A stretch of DNA of 64,000 nt, taken from contig NZ_AP025292.1 of the NCBI RefSeq assembly GCF_036492425.1, positions 496,001-560,000 of the forward strand, in the 5' to 3' direction. The translations under genes and the position numbers were made by a program. This DNA comes from Persicobacter psychrovividus (lineage in GTDB: Bacteria; Bacteroidota; Bacteroidia; Cytophagales; Cyclobacteriaceae). Position 1 is the first letter of the stretch, and every line of letters begins with the position of its first letter. This document shows, in pieces, positions 23,917 through 31,994 of the stretch. Under the pieces are notes generated by a model. It had not been told where the DNA came from and made no database searches. It saw only the letters and a program-made list of their open reading frames with translations.

Positions 23917-26877
23917 TTATCCTCGGCGGCAAATCTGTTTAAAATCGCAATAGGTGCATTTGTGCTCATCTTCCGTTTGGTAAAAAGGGATTTCACTGTT
24001 GAACAACTCATTCATCAGGAGCTGCATATGGTTCATCACTTCGGGCATCATTGGACGCGCATCTTTAATGCGTGTTTTTTTGAGCTTCAAATGATAGTCA
24101 AAATTATTGGAGAACATCTCACGGATCGCATATACCGCTGGAACAATTTCGTGGTTGGTGTCTGGGTAATTATGATCGTAAAGCATACTGTAAAGTAAGG
24201 TCTGCAAAGCGACTTTGGAGCGCTTGGTTTTTTTACGGTCAAAAAGGTCCTCAACGGCAGGGAAGCTGGTGTCGTCCTTCCCTGTTTTATAGTCCAGAAT
24301 CCGCAGCTGTTTTCCCTTTAAGTCCACACGGTCGATGCTTCCAGAAATTTTCATGTCATATTTCTTTCCTTCATACTGAAAGGGCACCTTAATGAATTTA
24401 TTGCGCCCCATCTCCAGTCCGACAATTTCAAAAGGAGCATAAGCGATGTCGGTTTCCAGGATTTTTTCGCCCATTTTATTGAGCATCTCATTCACAATCA
24501 CATTATTCCCTGCCAGTTTCAGGTGCTGATCGCTGTTGATTTTATAATGTTCCCTGATGCCTTTTTCAATTTCAAAAGGCAGCGATTTCATCAGTTCCTC
24601 TTTAATTTGCTTCGGCATGATGGTGTTGGAGTTTGTCCTTTTCATCAAGCCTTTATAAAGCGCCTCGAGTGCATTATGGAGAATTGTCCCTGTGGCGGCC
24701 ATATCGAGCTCCTCCTTGAGTTCCTCCTTTTCCTTGAGCTGGGCAATGTATCGGAAATAGAAGCGCAGTGGGCAGTCGAGAAATGTATTGATCGCCGAGG
24801 GGGAAAGTGGGTACTCTTTCGTTATGTAGCGTTCTTTCAGAATCTCCATGACCTGCCCTTTTTTCTCTATCGCAATGGCTTCGGCCTGTTTTACTTTCGG
24901 CTCCAGCGCCAACACTTTTTCTTTCAGTTTGAAAGGTGACTCAAAACGCAGTTGATAAAGATATCGACTTTCCTCTCCTTTGTAGTTGCCGTCTGTTTCT
25001 GTATTGTGAATCATGTACATTTTTTTACAGCGCTGTGCCAGGCGGTAAAACAGATAGGCGTACATGGCATCGTGTTGCTCGAAAGTAGGCAGGTGAAATG
25101 CCTTGCGGAGATTGTAGGGGATGAAAGAGTTTTTGGAAGCGGCCTGCGGAAAAGCTCCTTCATTCATAGACATGATAATCACCTGATCAAAATCCAGGTT
25201 ACGGGTTTCCAGTACCCCCATAATTTGCAAGCCGAGAAGAGGCTCTCCACTGAACGGAACACGAACGCCCTGAACCACCTGGCGGAGCAGGCGGATGAAG
25301 GTTTCCATTTGTAAATTCATGGTATGTGTAGCCATGAGGTCTTCCAGCTTTTTCAGCTCTTTATATAACTTCAGTACAAATTCCTGTTCAGGCGCTGCAT
25401 CTTCAAACTCCTCGGTAAGTACAGATTTGTTGATGAACAGCAATAGCTTGGTCAGGTATTCACTAAAATGAGCCACATCAGGGGCTTTATAGAACAGCGC
25501 ATCGAAAATCGGCAACTGCATTTCCTGAAACAGAAACAGGGGAACCAAAGATTGATTTCGGTGAATGATGGCCTTTTTTAGTTCAAGAATTTTCTCCTGG
25601 GCGTCTTCTGCGACAGATTGACTCAGGTAGGGGTGATCCAGCAGTTCCAAAGCCACTTTATATGGAAACAGCGGCCCTTCAGTGGCGCCCTGTTGCAATC
25701 GGCAGACCAGCTCAAAGAAGGTGTACAGCGCAGTGTTGCGCAATGGATAACCCATTGTTACGTTCAGGCTCTTGAAGTCCTCAGGCACGCTGTGAAGTAC
25801 CGAGAAAAGCATGTGCTCCTGCGGGATGATGACGGCCGTTTTTTCTTCTTCAAAAGTTTCCCCACGTGCAAGGATTTTGGCTTTGATTTCCGAAAGGATA
25901 TCGCCGGTTAATTTGGTTTGTCCGACCTCGAGGGGTACGCCAATGATCTCGACAGGAAATTCCTCCTCTTTCTTTTGTGCAATAAAGTGATCTGGTGCAC
26001 GGTCTGGGTAAGGGTTATTGTCGGAAGGGGAATAAATTGGAGGAAGGGTTTTGCCCAGGATCGGATCTTGTCGGTATTCCCGCAGAAATCGCCCTGCTTC
26101 CTGGGCGTAATCTTCATAATAGTAGCGGTCAAGGTCCCAGTAGATTTTAGCATCTTCTTTCTCTACAAAATGAGAAATAATGCGCTGCTCTGTGGTGGTA
26201 AGGGCATTGAAGCCCGCAAAGATAATGGTGCCGTACTGGTGGCTGAAATCGTCTTGTTTGATGATCTCCAATACCGACTGGTGAATCATGCCACTGTATC
26301 CCATGCCTTTTTCCCGCAGTCGCTGCTGAAAAGCACGGTGAATAGTTGGCAGCTTCTCCCACAGCTCCTGAAACTGTTCCGCCTGTTGTAGATTTTTATC
26401 TTTGAAACTCGACCAGAACTGCGTTACGAGGGCTTTTTCCTCCTCGGAAAGGTAATCGAATTGCTGATCGATCGCTTTCAGCTCGGCCACATTTTTGAGC
26501 AGGTGCTCACTCTCAACCATGTATTTGTCGAGGTCTTCAAAATCTTTGAGAAGCATTTGTCCCCAAAAATAAAACTGATCGAAAGATTCCTGCTGCGCCT
26601 CAGGATTTGTGCCGTACATCACTTCCTGAAATACATGGAAAAGCTCGAAATTGAGCGCCAGGGGATCCTGGCTTTTCAATGGAGAGATATTCTGGATGAA
26701 ATCATCGATACTGATGACATTCGGCGACCATACCGCTTTGTCGATCTGCTGTGAGAGGGCCTTGCGCAGGAACAGTCCGGCACGACGGTTAGGGAAAATC
26801 AGGGTGATTTTTTCCAGCTCAGGATAATCCCTGAGGATGTTTTCAGCAATTTGAGAGAGGAAAGAACTTTGCGACAT
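23917..26877 (-). CDS. AddB-like PD-(D/E)XK nuclease/inactivated helicase
   Basis: About 986 residues. The N-terminus begins ITLIFPNRRAGLFLRKAL, where an active helicase would have a Walker A loop; the GKS/T is missing, so this half is an inactive helicase as in AddB. The C-terminal domain is a PDDEXK_1 nuclease: SPSAINTFLDCPLRFYFRY, then GSIDRVD and ILDYKTGKD with the catalytic D-x-K, and QTLLYSMLY. Four cysteines (C704 and three in the CTYCDFKQIC end) fit the AddB iron-sulfur staple. It probably pairs with an AddA-like helicase-nuclease in recombinational repair; that partner is not in the window. Confidence 0.85.
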   Translation of the reverse strand: MSQSSFLSQIAENILRDYPELEKITLIFPNRRAGLFLRKALSQQIDKAVWSPNVISIDDFIQNISPLKSQDPLALNFELFHVFQEVMYGTNPEAQQESFDQFYFWGQMLLKDFEDLDKYMVESEHLLKNVAELKAIDQQFDYLSEEEKALVTQFWSSFKDKNLQQAEQFQELWEKLPTIHRAFQQRLREKGMGYSGMIHQSVLEIIKQDDFSHQYGTIIFAGFNALTTTEQRIISHFVEKEDAKIYWDLDRYYYEDYAQEAGRFLREYRQDPILGKTLPPIYSPSDNNPYPDRAPDHFIAQKKEEEFPVEIIGVPLEVGQTKLTGDILSEIKAKILARGETFEEEKTAVIIPQEHMLFSVLHSVPEDFKSLNVTMGYPLRNTALYTFFELVCRLQQGATEGPLFPYKVALELLDHPYLSQSVAEDAQEKILELKKAIIHRNQSLVPLFLFQEMQLPIFDALFYKAPDVAHFSEYLTKLLLFINKSVLTEEFEDAAPEQEFVLKLYKELKKLEDLMATHTMNLQMETFIRLLRQVVQGVRVPFSGEPLLGLQIMGVLETRNLDFDQVIIMSMNEGAFPQAASKNSFIPYNLRKAFHLPTFEQHDAMYAYLFYRLAQRCKKMYMIHNTETDGNYKGEESRYLYQLRFESPFKLKEKVLALEPKVKQAEAIAIEKKGQVMEILKERYITKEYPLSPSAINTFLDCPLRFYFRYIAQLKEKEELKEELDMAATGTILHNALEALYKGLMKRTNSNTIMPKQIKEELMKSLPFEIEKGIREHYKINSDQHLKLAGNNVIVNEMLNKMGEKILETDIAYAPFEIVGLEMGRNKFIKVPFQYEGKKYDMKISGSIDRVDLKGKQLRILDYKTGKDDTSFPAVEDLFDRKKTKRSKVALQTLLYSMLYDHNYPDTNHEIVPAVYAIREMFSNNFDYHLKLKKTRIKDARPMMPEVMNHMQLLMNELFNSEIPFYQTEDEHKCTYCDFKQICRRG

Positions 26878-26942
26878 GATCAATTTCTATTGGGTATGGA
26901 TGCAAGCAACAGCCATACAGGAACAATTTAGTTGAAAGGAAA

Positions 26943-26973
26943 AAACCACCCTGAAAATACTTCAGCGTGGTTT
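26943..26973 (-). terminator. Terminator of the ricT-gldH operon
   Basis: The 13-bp stem AAACCACCCTGAA/TTCAGCGTGGTTT (one mismatch), read on the minus strand, ends in a T run. It lies just after the gldH stop codon. Confidence 0.75.
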
Positions 26974-26980
26974 CTATCAT

Positions 26981-27460
26981 TTATTTTTCTTTTTTGAGAA
27001 CACGGACACCCACAGCAACAATGTTGGGTAGGCTGGTGCCTTCATTGCGGACAAACTGCTGCAATTTCAGACGGTAGCCACCACGGTGGGGGAAGCGGAA
27101 ATCGGTCTTGAGCGCAAACTCATGATCGTAGATGTCGCCCATTCCTTTACCCAGTGGCCTGCCAGTGGTGGCATCAAAAAGGTCTTTTTTGAGCAGTTCA
27201 GAATCCAAAACCTGACCAGTGCTGTCTTCGAGCGTATAGGTCAGGTAAATGTTGTGCTTCGGGTACTCCAGCGTATTCCTGATCAAGCAGGTGACGTCGT
27301 AAGTTTCCGCAGGATCAGCAATGGAGAAATCAAAAACAGGTGCGTCCTGATCTTGCCACTGCTGGTCTTCAAATTTATGCATCGCCTCATAGACATGGTT
27401 CGGGCCACAAGCCCAACAGCATGTTAGCAGGGCGAAGATGATTATCTTTGAGCACTTCAT
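26981..27460 (-). CDS. gldH: Gliding motility lipoprotein GldH
   Basis: A protein of about 159 residues with a lipoprotein signal peptide (IIIFALLTCCWAC, lipobox cysteine near residue 18) and the GldH pattern: VYEAMHKFEDQQW, DVTCLIRNTLEYPKHNIYLTYTLED, GMGDIYDHEF, FPHRGGYRLKLQQFVR. GldH is a cell-envelope lipoprotein required for gliding and for a working type IX secretion machine in Flavobacterium. Its ATG overlaps the ricT stop by one base (TGATG), so translation is coupled. The neighbouring type B sorting-domain protein suggests this organism has the whole system. Confidence 0.9.
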   Translation of the reverse strand: MKCSKIIIFALLTCCWACGPNHVYEAMHKFEDQQWQDQDAPVFDFSIADPAETYDVTCLIRNTLEYPKHNIYLTYTLEDSTGQVLDSELLKKDLFDATTGRPLGKGMGDIYDHEFALKTDFRFPHRGGYRLKLQQFVRNEGTSLPNIVAVGVRVLKKEK

Positions 27461-28986
27461 CAATCGTTGCTGTTATTACTGTTGGTGTTCGGTTTTGGTC
27501 CTCGGTTATTTGGCTTGCGTCGACGGTTGAAGTTGCGTCGGCGTTTTTGCTCTCCGCCTTCTTTAGCCACCTTAGCGCCACCTTCCGCCGAAGCATCTTT
27601 GGGGCTTTGTGCATCAGATTGCTGCGGGCGCATTTTTTGCCTTGGAGGGATCGCTGTTCCTTTACCGTCGGTTTTTGCCTCAGGTTTTTGGTTGTGCTGT
27701 CCCTGTTGTGTTTTCTGCTCTTTATTGCCTTCAGGTCTTCTTCGCTGTGGTCGAGCTTGTCGGCGGCGGTTGTTCGGACGGTCGTTGTTACGGTTGCCCT
27801 TATCTTCCTGCTCACCTGATCGGCCCTCGGCGTTAGTCCTGTTATTTTGGCCCTGTGCTCCCTGATCTTCAGGCTTTTTCCTGCGCTTTTTCTTTCTGCG
27901 CTTCGGCTCTGCGTTGCTGTACTTTTTATCGAGTTTGTCGAGGTCACTCGCAAAGGCGCCTTGCGTATCAATGGCTTGTTGCACATCCGACTCAAGTGTT
28001 GCAGGGAATTTTCCGTTTTTGTTCATGCGGATAATCTCCAGAACACGATCAATCGGAATAGAATACCATGAGTTTTCACTCTCGTAACCGAACCACATGA
28101 TTCGGCGGAAAATATCCGTTTTCTGCAGGCGTGCTTCTCCCTTTTCCGTCACCAGTGGTACGGTAATTTCAGGAATATGCTGCAATGCTTCGAGATAGGT
28201 TTCCAGCTCGTAATTCAGGCAACATTTCAAACGGCCACACTGCCCAGAAAGCTTACTTGGATTTAGCGAAAGGTTTTGGTAACGGGCAGAGGAAGTGGAG
28301 ACACTTTTGAATTCATTCAACCAAGTCGAACAACAGAGCTCACGACCACAAGAGCCAATACCGCCCAATCGACCTGCTTCTTGACGCAAGCTGATCTGAC
28401 GCATCTCTACACGGATTTTGAACTCCGAAGCCAGCACTTTGATCAGCTCACGGAAATCGACACGCTCATCGGCAGAATAGTAAAAGGTCGCTTTGGTATT
28501 ATCTGCCTGATATTCAATGTCAGTCAGCTTCATATTCAAGCTCAAGCGCTCAATAATCTCCCTTGTACGGAACAGGGTGGGCGTTTCTCTCTTCTTAACC
28601 TCGTAAAATTTATTGAAATCTTTCTCACTCGCCACACGGTAGATTGGGCGAATCTCCTCGTTGTCCTCCACTTTTTTCTTACGCATCTGTAAGCGAACCA
28701 ATTCGCCCATCATTGATACATAGCCCAAGTGGTGGCCATTGGGTACATCTACAATTACCGCCTCGCCAGTTGTGATTGGCAAGCTGTGGATATTTCTGAA
28801 AAAGTCTTTGCGTCCGTTTTTAAAGCGAACTTCTATTACATCATACTCCTTGTCCACGGGCAATTCCATATTGGAAAGCCAGTCAAAGGAATTCATTTTA
28901 TTGCAACCCCCAGAACTGCAGGAGCCTTGGCTTCCACAGCCTTCAGCATGCTCATTGTCAGTCCCACAAGTGGTACATTCTTCCAT
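27460..28986 (-). CDS. ricT: RicT/PSP1-domain regulatory iron-sulfur protein with a basic C-terminal tail
   Basis: A 508-residue protein. Residues about 35-320 are the PSP1 (YaaT/RicT) domain with EVRFKNGRKDFFRN, the cysteine motif GGIGSCGRELCCSTWL and the paired GQCGRLKCCLNYE. In Bacillus RicT forms a complex that directs mRNA processing; in Bacteroidota the gene commonly precedes gldH. An N-terminal cysteine-rich patch (CTTCGTDNEHAEGCGSQGSC) may hold a cluster. From about 370 to the end the protein is low-complexity, rich in Lys, Arg, Asn and Gln, and resembles disordered RNA-binding tails. It is the first gene of a two-gene operon with gldH. Confidence 0.88.
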   Translation of the reverse strand: MEECTTCGTDNEHAEGCGSQGSCSSGGCNKMNSFDWLSNMELPVDKEYDVIEVRFKNGRKDFFRNIHSLPITTGEAVIVDVPNGHHLGYVSMMGELVRLQMRKKKVEDNEEIRPIYRVASEKDFNKFYEVKKRETPTLFRTREIIERLSLNMKLTDIEYQADNTKATFYYSADERVDFRELIKVLASEFKIRVEMRQISLRQEAGRLGGIGSCGRELCCSTWLNEFKSVSTSSARYQNLSLNPSKLSGQCGRLKCCLNYELETYLEALQHIPEITVPLVTEKGEARLQKTDIFRRIMWFGYESENSWYSIPIDRVLEIIRMNKNGKFPATLESDVQQAIDTQGAFASDLDKLDKKYSNAEPKRRKKKRRKKPEDQGAQGQNNRTNAEGRSGEQEDKGNRNNDRPNNRRRQARPQRRRPEGNKEQKTQQGQHNQKPEAKTDGKGTAIPPRQKMRPQQSDAQSPKDASAEGGAKVAKEGGEQKRRRNFNRRRKPNNRGPKPNTNSNNSND

Positions 28987-29185
28987 AATAATTGATATAT
29001 ATAAAATCAGAGGTGCTACCCATGGTTCATCACGCTCCTGTTGAATTGATATGAAAATGAAAAAATGATAGGGTAGATCAGTTTATTTCAAGGTAATGAT
29101 AAAATTAAGAAATATTTTGAATATAAGCTTGATTATTTTTGCTGAAGGTATTGTGGGGGGATTTGTGGCTGGGACTACCTTTGGT

Positions 29186-29250
29186 CTGTCACGAGAGAGA
29201 CTCTCCTGATAGAGGGAATTAGGCTATCGCGAGAGCCCCTCTCGTGATAG
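29186..29250. repeat. Dispersed palindromic repeat, family B (two units)
   Basis: Two 27-bp palindromes at 29186-29212 and 29224-29250; the second has near-perfect arms CTATCGCGAGAG and CTCTCGTGATAG. Same family as 20729-20793 and 50646-50672. The surrounding gene-free stretch 28987-29398 otherwise holds only the purD terminator and a family A repeat. Confidence 0.75.
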
Positions 29251-29267
29251 GTGGATTCGGCCAACAA

Positions 29268-29303
29268 AAAAGGTCATTGCACCTGATAGTACAATGACCT
29301 TTT
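29268..29303 (-). terminator. Terminator of purD
   Basis: The perfect 12-bp stem AAAAGGTCATTG/CAATGACCTTTT has T residues on either strand. It lies about 95 bases beyond the purD stop, beyond a family A repeat. Confidence 0.8.
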
Positions 29304-29320
29304 GTTTGATCGTTGAATTG

Positions 29321-29384
29321 GTTCAAGCGTCTCGCTTGGATCAATGTTATATGTATTGGGTAGTCCAAGCGGGACGCTTGAACT
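29321..29384. repeat. Dispersed palindromic repeat, family A (copy 1)
   Basis: 20-bp arms starting GTTCAAGCGTCTCGC and ending GCGGGACGCTTGAAC, with a single G-U pair, separated by about 23 bases. It lies in the 3' untranslated region of purD. A second copy, in inverse orientation, lies at 50576-50636. Confidence 0.75.
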
Positions 29385-29398
29385 ACAATAAGATGGTT

Positions 29399-30685
29399 CT
29401 ATTTTTCCAACTTCAACAAATCCTGACCGATATCCTTACGGAAATTCGCTTTGTCCCAAGAGATTTTGTTTACGCCCGCATAAGCATTTTCCAAAGCGGC
29501 ATTCAAGCTGTCGCCTTTACCTGTGATGTTCAACACACGGCCACCGTTGGTCAATGTTTTGCCTGCTTCCGCTTTGGTTCCTGCATGGAAAACCGTTGCC
29601 GTGTTTACATCAGCGATACCTGTGATTTCATCTCCTTTGCCATAAGCCTCAGGATAACCACCTGCTACCATTACAACGGTTGTAGCGATTTCATCATAAA
29701 CCTCATAAGAAGTATTACCCAACTGACCATTGGCTGCTGCTTCCAACAAATCCAAGAAGTCCGACTTGATACGAGGGATTACTACCTGCGTCTCAGGATC
29801 ACCCATACGCACATTGTACTCAATCACTTTCGGGTCGCCATTGTCATTCATCAATCCGATGAAGATGAAACCATTATAGTCGATGCCACGGTCTTGCAAA
29901 CCGTTGATCGTAGGCTTTACAACGCGGTCTTCGACACGCTTCATGAATTCATCACCTGCGAAAGATACCGGAGAAACCGCACCCATACCGCCTGTGTTCA
30001 ATCCTGTGTCTTGCTCACCAATACGCTTGTAATCTTTGGCCTCAGGCAAAATCACATAGTCTTTTCCGTCGGTCAAAACGAATACCGACAACTCAATACC
30101 TGTCAAGAATTCTTCTACCACAACGCTTGCTGAAGCTGCACCGAATTTGGCTTCCAACAACATCTCTTTGAAAGATGCTTTGGCGTCTTCGTGCGTTTCG
30201 CAAATCAAAACACCTTTACCCGCAGCCAGGCCGTCGGCTTTCAATACGATAGGCGTATTCATGCCGTCCAGGTAAGTCAAACCTTCCTCGATCGTTTCCG
30301 CAGTAAACGTTTGGTAAGCCGCCGTTGGGATGCCGTACTCTTGCATGAATGCTTTTGAGAAATCCTTGCTTCCTTCCAAAGTAGCACCGTCTTTCTTTGG
30401 TCCGACGATCTTCAGTTGGCTGTATTTTTCATCTGCTTCAAAGAAATCACGAACACCTTCCACCAAAGGAACCTCAGGGCCAACCACCATCAGATCGATG
30501 TTCTCTTTAAGAATGAAAGCACCCAATGCCTCGAAATCAGTAACGCCGATATTGACGTTCTCCGCGATTTCCGCTGTTCCGGCATTGCCAGGAGCAACGA
30601 ACAGTCGGTCGCACTTAGGACTTTGTTTGATTTTCCAGGTGAAAGCATGCTCTCTACCTCCAGATCCAAGGATTAGGATATTCAT
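29399..30685 (-). CDS. purD: Phosphoribosylamine--glycine ligase
   Basis: A 428-residue ATP-grasp enzyme that joins glycine to 5-phosphoribosylamine in the second step of purine synthesis. It starts MNILILGSGGREHAFTWKI, followed by LFVAPGNAGTAEIAENV. The ATP-grasp core has VLKADGLAAGKGV, VEEFLTGIELSVFVLTDG, GGMGAVSP and YNVRMGDPETQ. Length is typical. It is a single gene; other pur genes are not nearby. Confidence 0.97.
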   Translation of the reverse strand: MNILILGSGGREHAFTWKIKQSPKCDRLFVAPGNAGTAEIAENVNIGVTDFEALGAFILKENIDLMVVGPEVPLVEGVRDFFEADEKYSQLKIVGPKKDGATLEGSKDFSKAFMQEYGIPTAAYQTFTAETIEEGLTYLDGMNTPIVLKADGLAAGKGVLICETHEDAKASFKEMLLEAKFGAASASVVVEEFLTGIELSVFVLTDGKDYVILPEAKDYKRIGEQDTGLNTGGMGAVSPVSFAGDEFMKRVEDRVVKPTINGLQDRGIDYNGFIFIGLMNDNGDPKVIEYNVRMGDPETQVVIPRIKSDFLDLLEAAANGQLGNTSYEVYDEIATTVVMVAGGYPEAYGKGDEITGIADVNTATVFHAGTKAEAGKTLTNGGRVLNITGKGDSLNAALENAYAGVNKISWDKANFRKDIGQDLLKLEK

Positions 30686-30838
30686 AATAATATCGTTCTT
30701 AGTGATTGATTAAGTTGTAGCTCAGATAAGCTGACGCAAAAATAATAATAGTTATTTTTTAAGGCAGTAATTAATGAATAAACTTCAAAAAAATAATATT
30801 TGGGTTTAAACGGTAACCTCAAATGTCAATTATTGCCT

Positions 30839-31744
30839 TTATTTATCAAGACCATAGTCTTTTTTTAATACTGATAATGGAACGCTTTCCCCGCCATTTT
30901 CACTGTAAATAACGCCGTATTTCCTGCTGATCTCCGCTTTGGGTAATTCTTCAATACTGATGCTTACATGTATATCTTCGACAGGTCGGTCGCCTTTTCC
31001 TGTTTTTACTGCCGCAAGCTGATCAATGACGGCAAGGCCTTGTACCACTTGCCCGAAAACGGTGTATTCATCATCGAGGTGATATACGCCTCCGATAGAC
31101 TTGTAGGCATCAATTCTTGCCTGTGGGTAATCTTTCTTGATCATCGGAACATCGAAGCGCTTTTCCATCATCGGGACCAGTTTAAATATTTCGGCATTAT
31201 AAGCCTCGAGTCCTTTTGCCTGATAGATGTTGTTGAGTTTGTACAATACACTGTCGTAGCCCGGCACTTCGGGTAAGTATTTCATCAAATATTTATTGAT
31301 AAGGGGCATATTGGCGATCAGCTCCATTTTGGAAGTTTTCACCCCATCGACAATATAAAACTGACAGGCGCTTGACCGTTTTTCAGGATTGATATTGTCT
31401 CCTCTGCGGGCAGCAGCAATGGCACCTTTTTGATGAAAGAGTGCTTTGTTGAACTCGGCGGGGATGGTTTTTTGCGCTTTTTCAGGCATCCCAGCCTCTG
31501 CGAGGTCGCCGCCCTGTATCATGAAGTCATTAATTACCCGATGCCAGGTTGTGCTGTCATAGGCACCACTTTTAGCCAGCTTCAGGAAATTGGCTTTATG
31601 TCCAGGAGCCTGATCGTAAAGGGTGGCTTTCATGTCACCAAAAGGGGTGTGGAAAGTAATCAGGCTATCGTTGTTTTTATTGGTACAGGCGGAAAAGGCC
31701 AGGGTGATCAAAAGGAATAAAAATAATGGCGTAGATCGCATCAT
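30839..31744 (-). CDS. Cyclophilin-type peptidyl-prolyl isomerase lipoprotein
   Basis: A 301-residue exported protein with a lipoprotein signal peptide ending in LAFSACTNK. The cyclophilin domain begins at FHTPFGDMKATLYDQAPGHKANFLKLA and contains YDSTTWHRVINDFMIQGGD and, much later, DDEYTVFGQVVQGLAVIDQLAAVKTGKGDRP. An insert of about 90 residues (SKMELIANMPLINKYL to ARIDAYKSIG) splits the two halves of the domain, as in several Bacteroidota cyclophilins. It probably assists folding in the periplasm or at the outer membrane. Confidence 0.9.
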   Translation of the reverse strand: MMRSTPLFLFLLITLAFSACTNKNNDSLITFHTPFGDMKATLYDQAPGHKANFLKLAKSGAYDSTTWHRVINDFMIQGGDLAEAGMPEKAQKTIPAEFNKALFHQKGAIAAARRGDNINPEKRSSACQFYIVDGVKTSKMELIANMPLINKYLMKYLPEVPGYDSVLYKLNNIYQAKGLEAYNAEIFKLVPMMEKRFDVPMIKKDYPQARIDAYKSIGGVYHLDDEYTVFGQVVQGLAVIDQLAAVKTGKGDRPVEDIHVSISIEELPKAEISRKYGVIYSENGGESVPLSVLKKDYGLDK

Positions 31745-31854
31745 GCTGATTTTCTATTAAAAATGATTTCACTGCAAAGAAAATTAAAAAATCGGGCAAG
31801 AGAAAATCATTTCATTAATTGTCGATCAAGGGCAAAAGGGAAGGGGCAAAAAAA

Positions 31855-31918
31855 TGACTGATGAATCGTTTCCGAAGCTTGATAATTTTATCCCGCCCCG
31901 GTTACTGACCATCAGTCA
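31855..31918 (-). terminator. Large hairpin of repeat family D downstream of the PCMD gene
   Basis: The arms TGACTGATG (31855) and CATCAGTCA (ending 31918) enclose about 46 bases. On the minus strand the structure ends in a run of seven T residues, so it is placed to terminate the PCMD lipoprotein gene. The arms match those at 23843-23905 but the interiors differ. Confidence 0.6.
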
Positions 31919-31994
31919 CTGTTGTTAATTTTCCATTTCTCGCCTTTTTAAGCGGTTGCTTTAGCCTCCGCTCCGAACATCAGGCAGGATCTAA

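Noticed and set aside
27387-27995. Minus-strand ORF of 202 residues overlapping the ricT 3' end and the gldH start
   Set aside because: It is an alternative frame through the Lys/Arg/Gln-rich low-complexity tail of RicT; low-complexity DNA often keeps several frames open.
29294-30133. Plus-strand ORF of 279 residues
   Set aside because: It is antisense to purD, whose reading is certain, and its predicted protein has no domain-like features.
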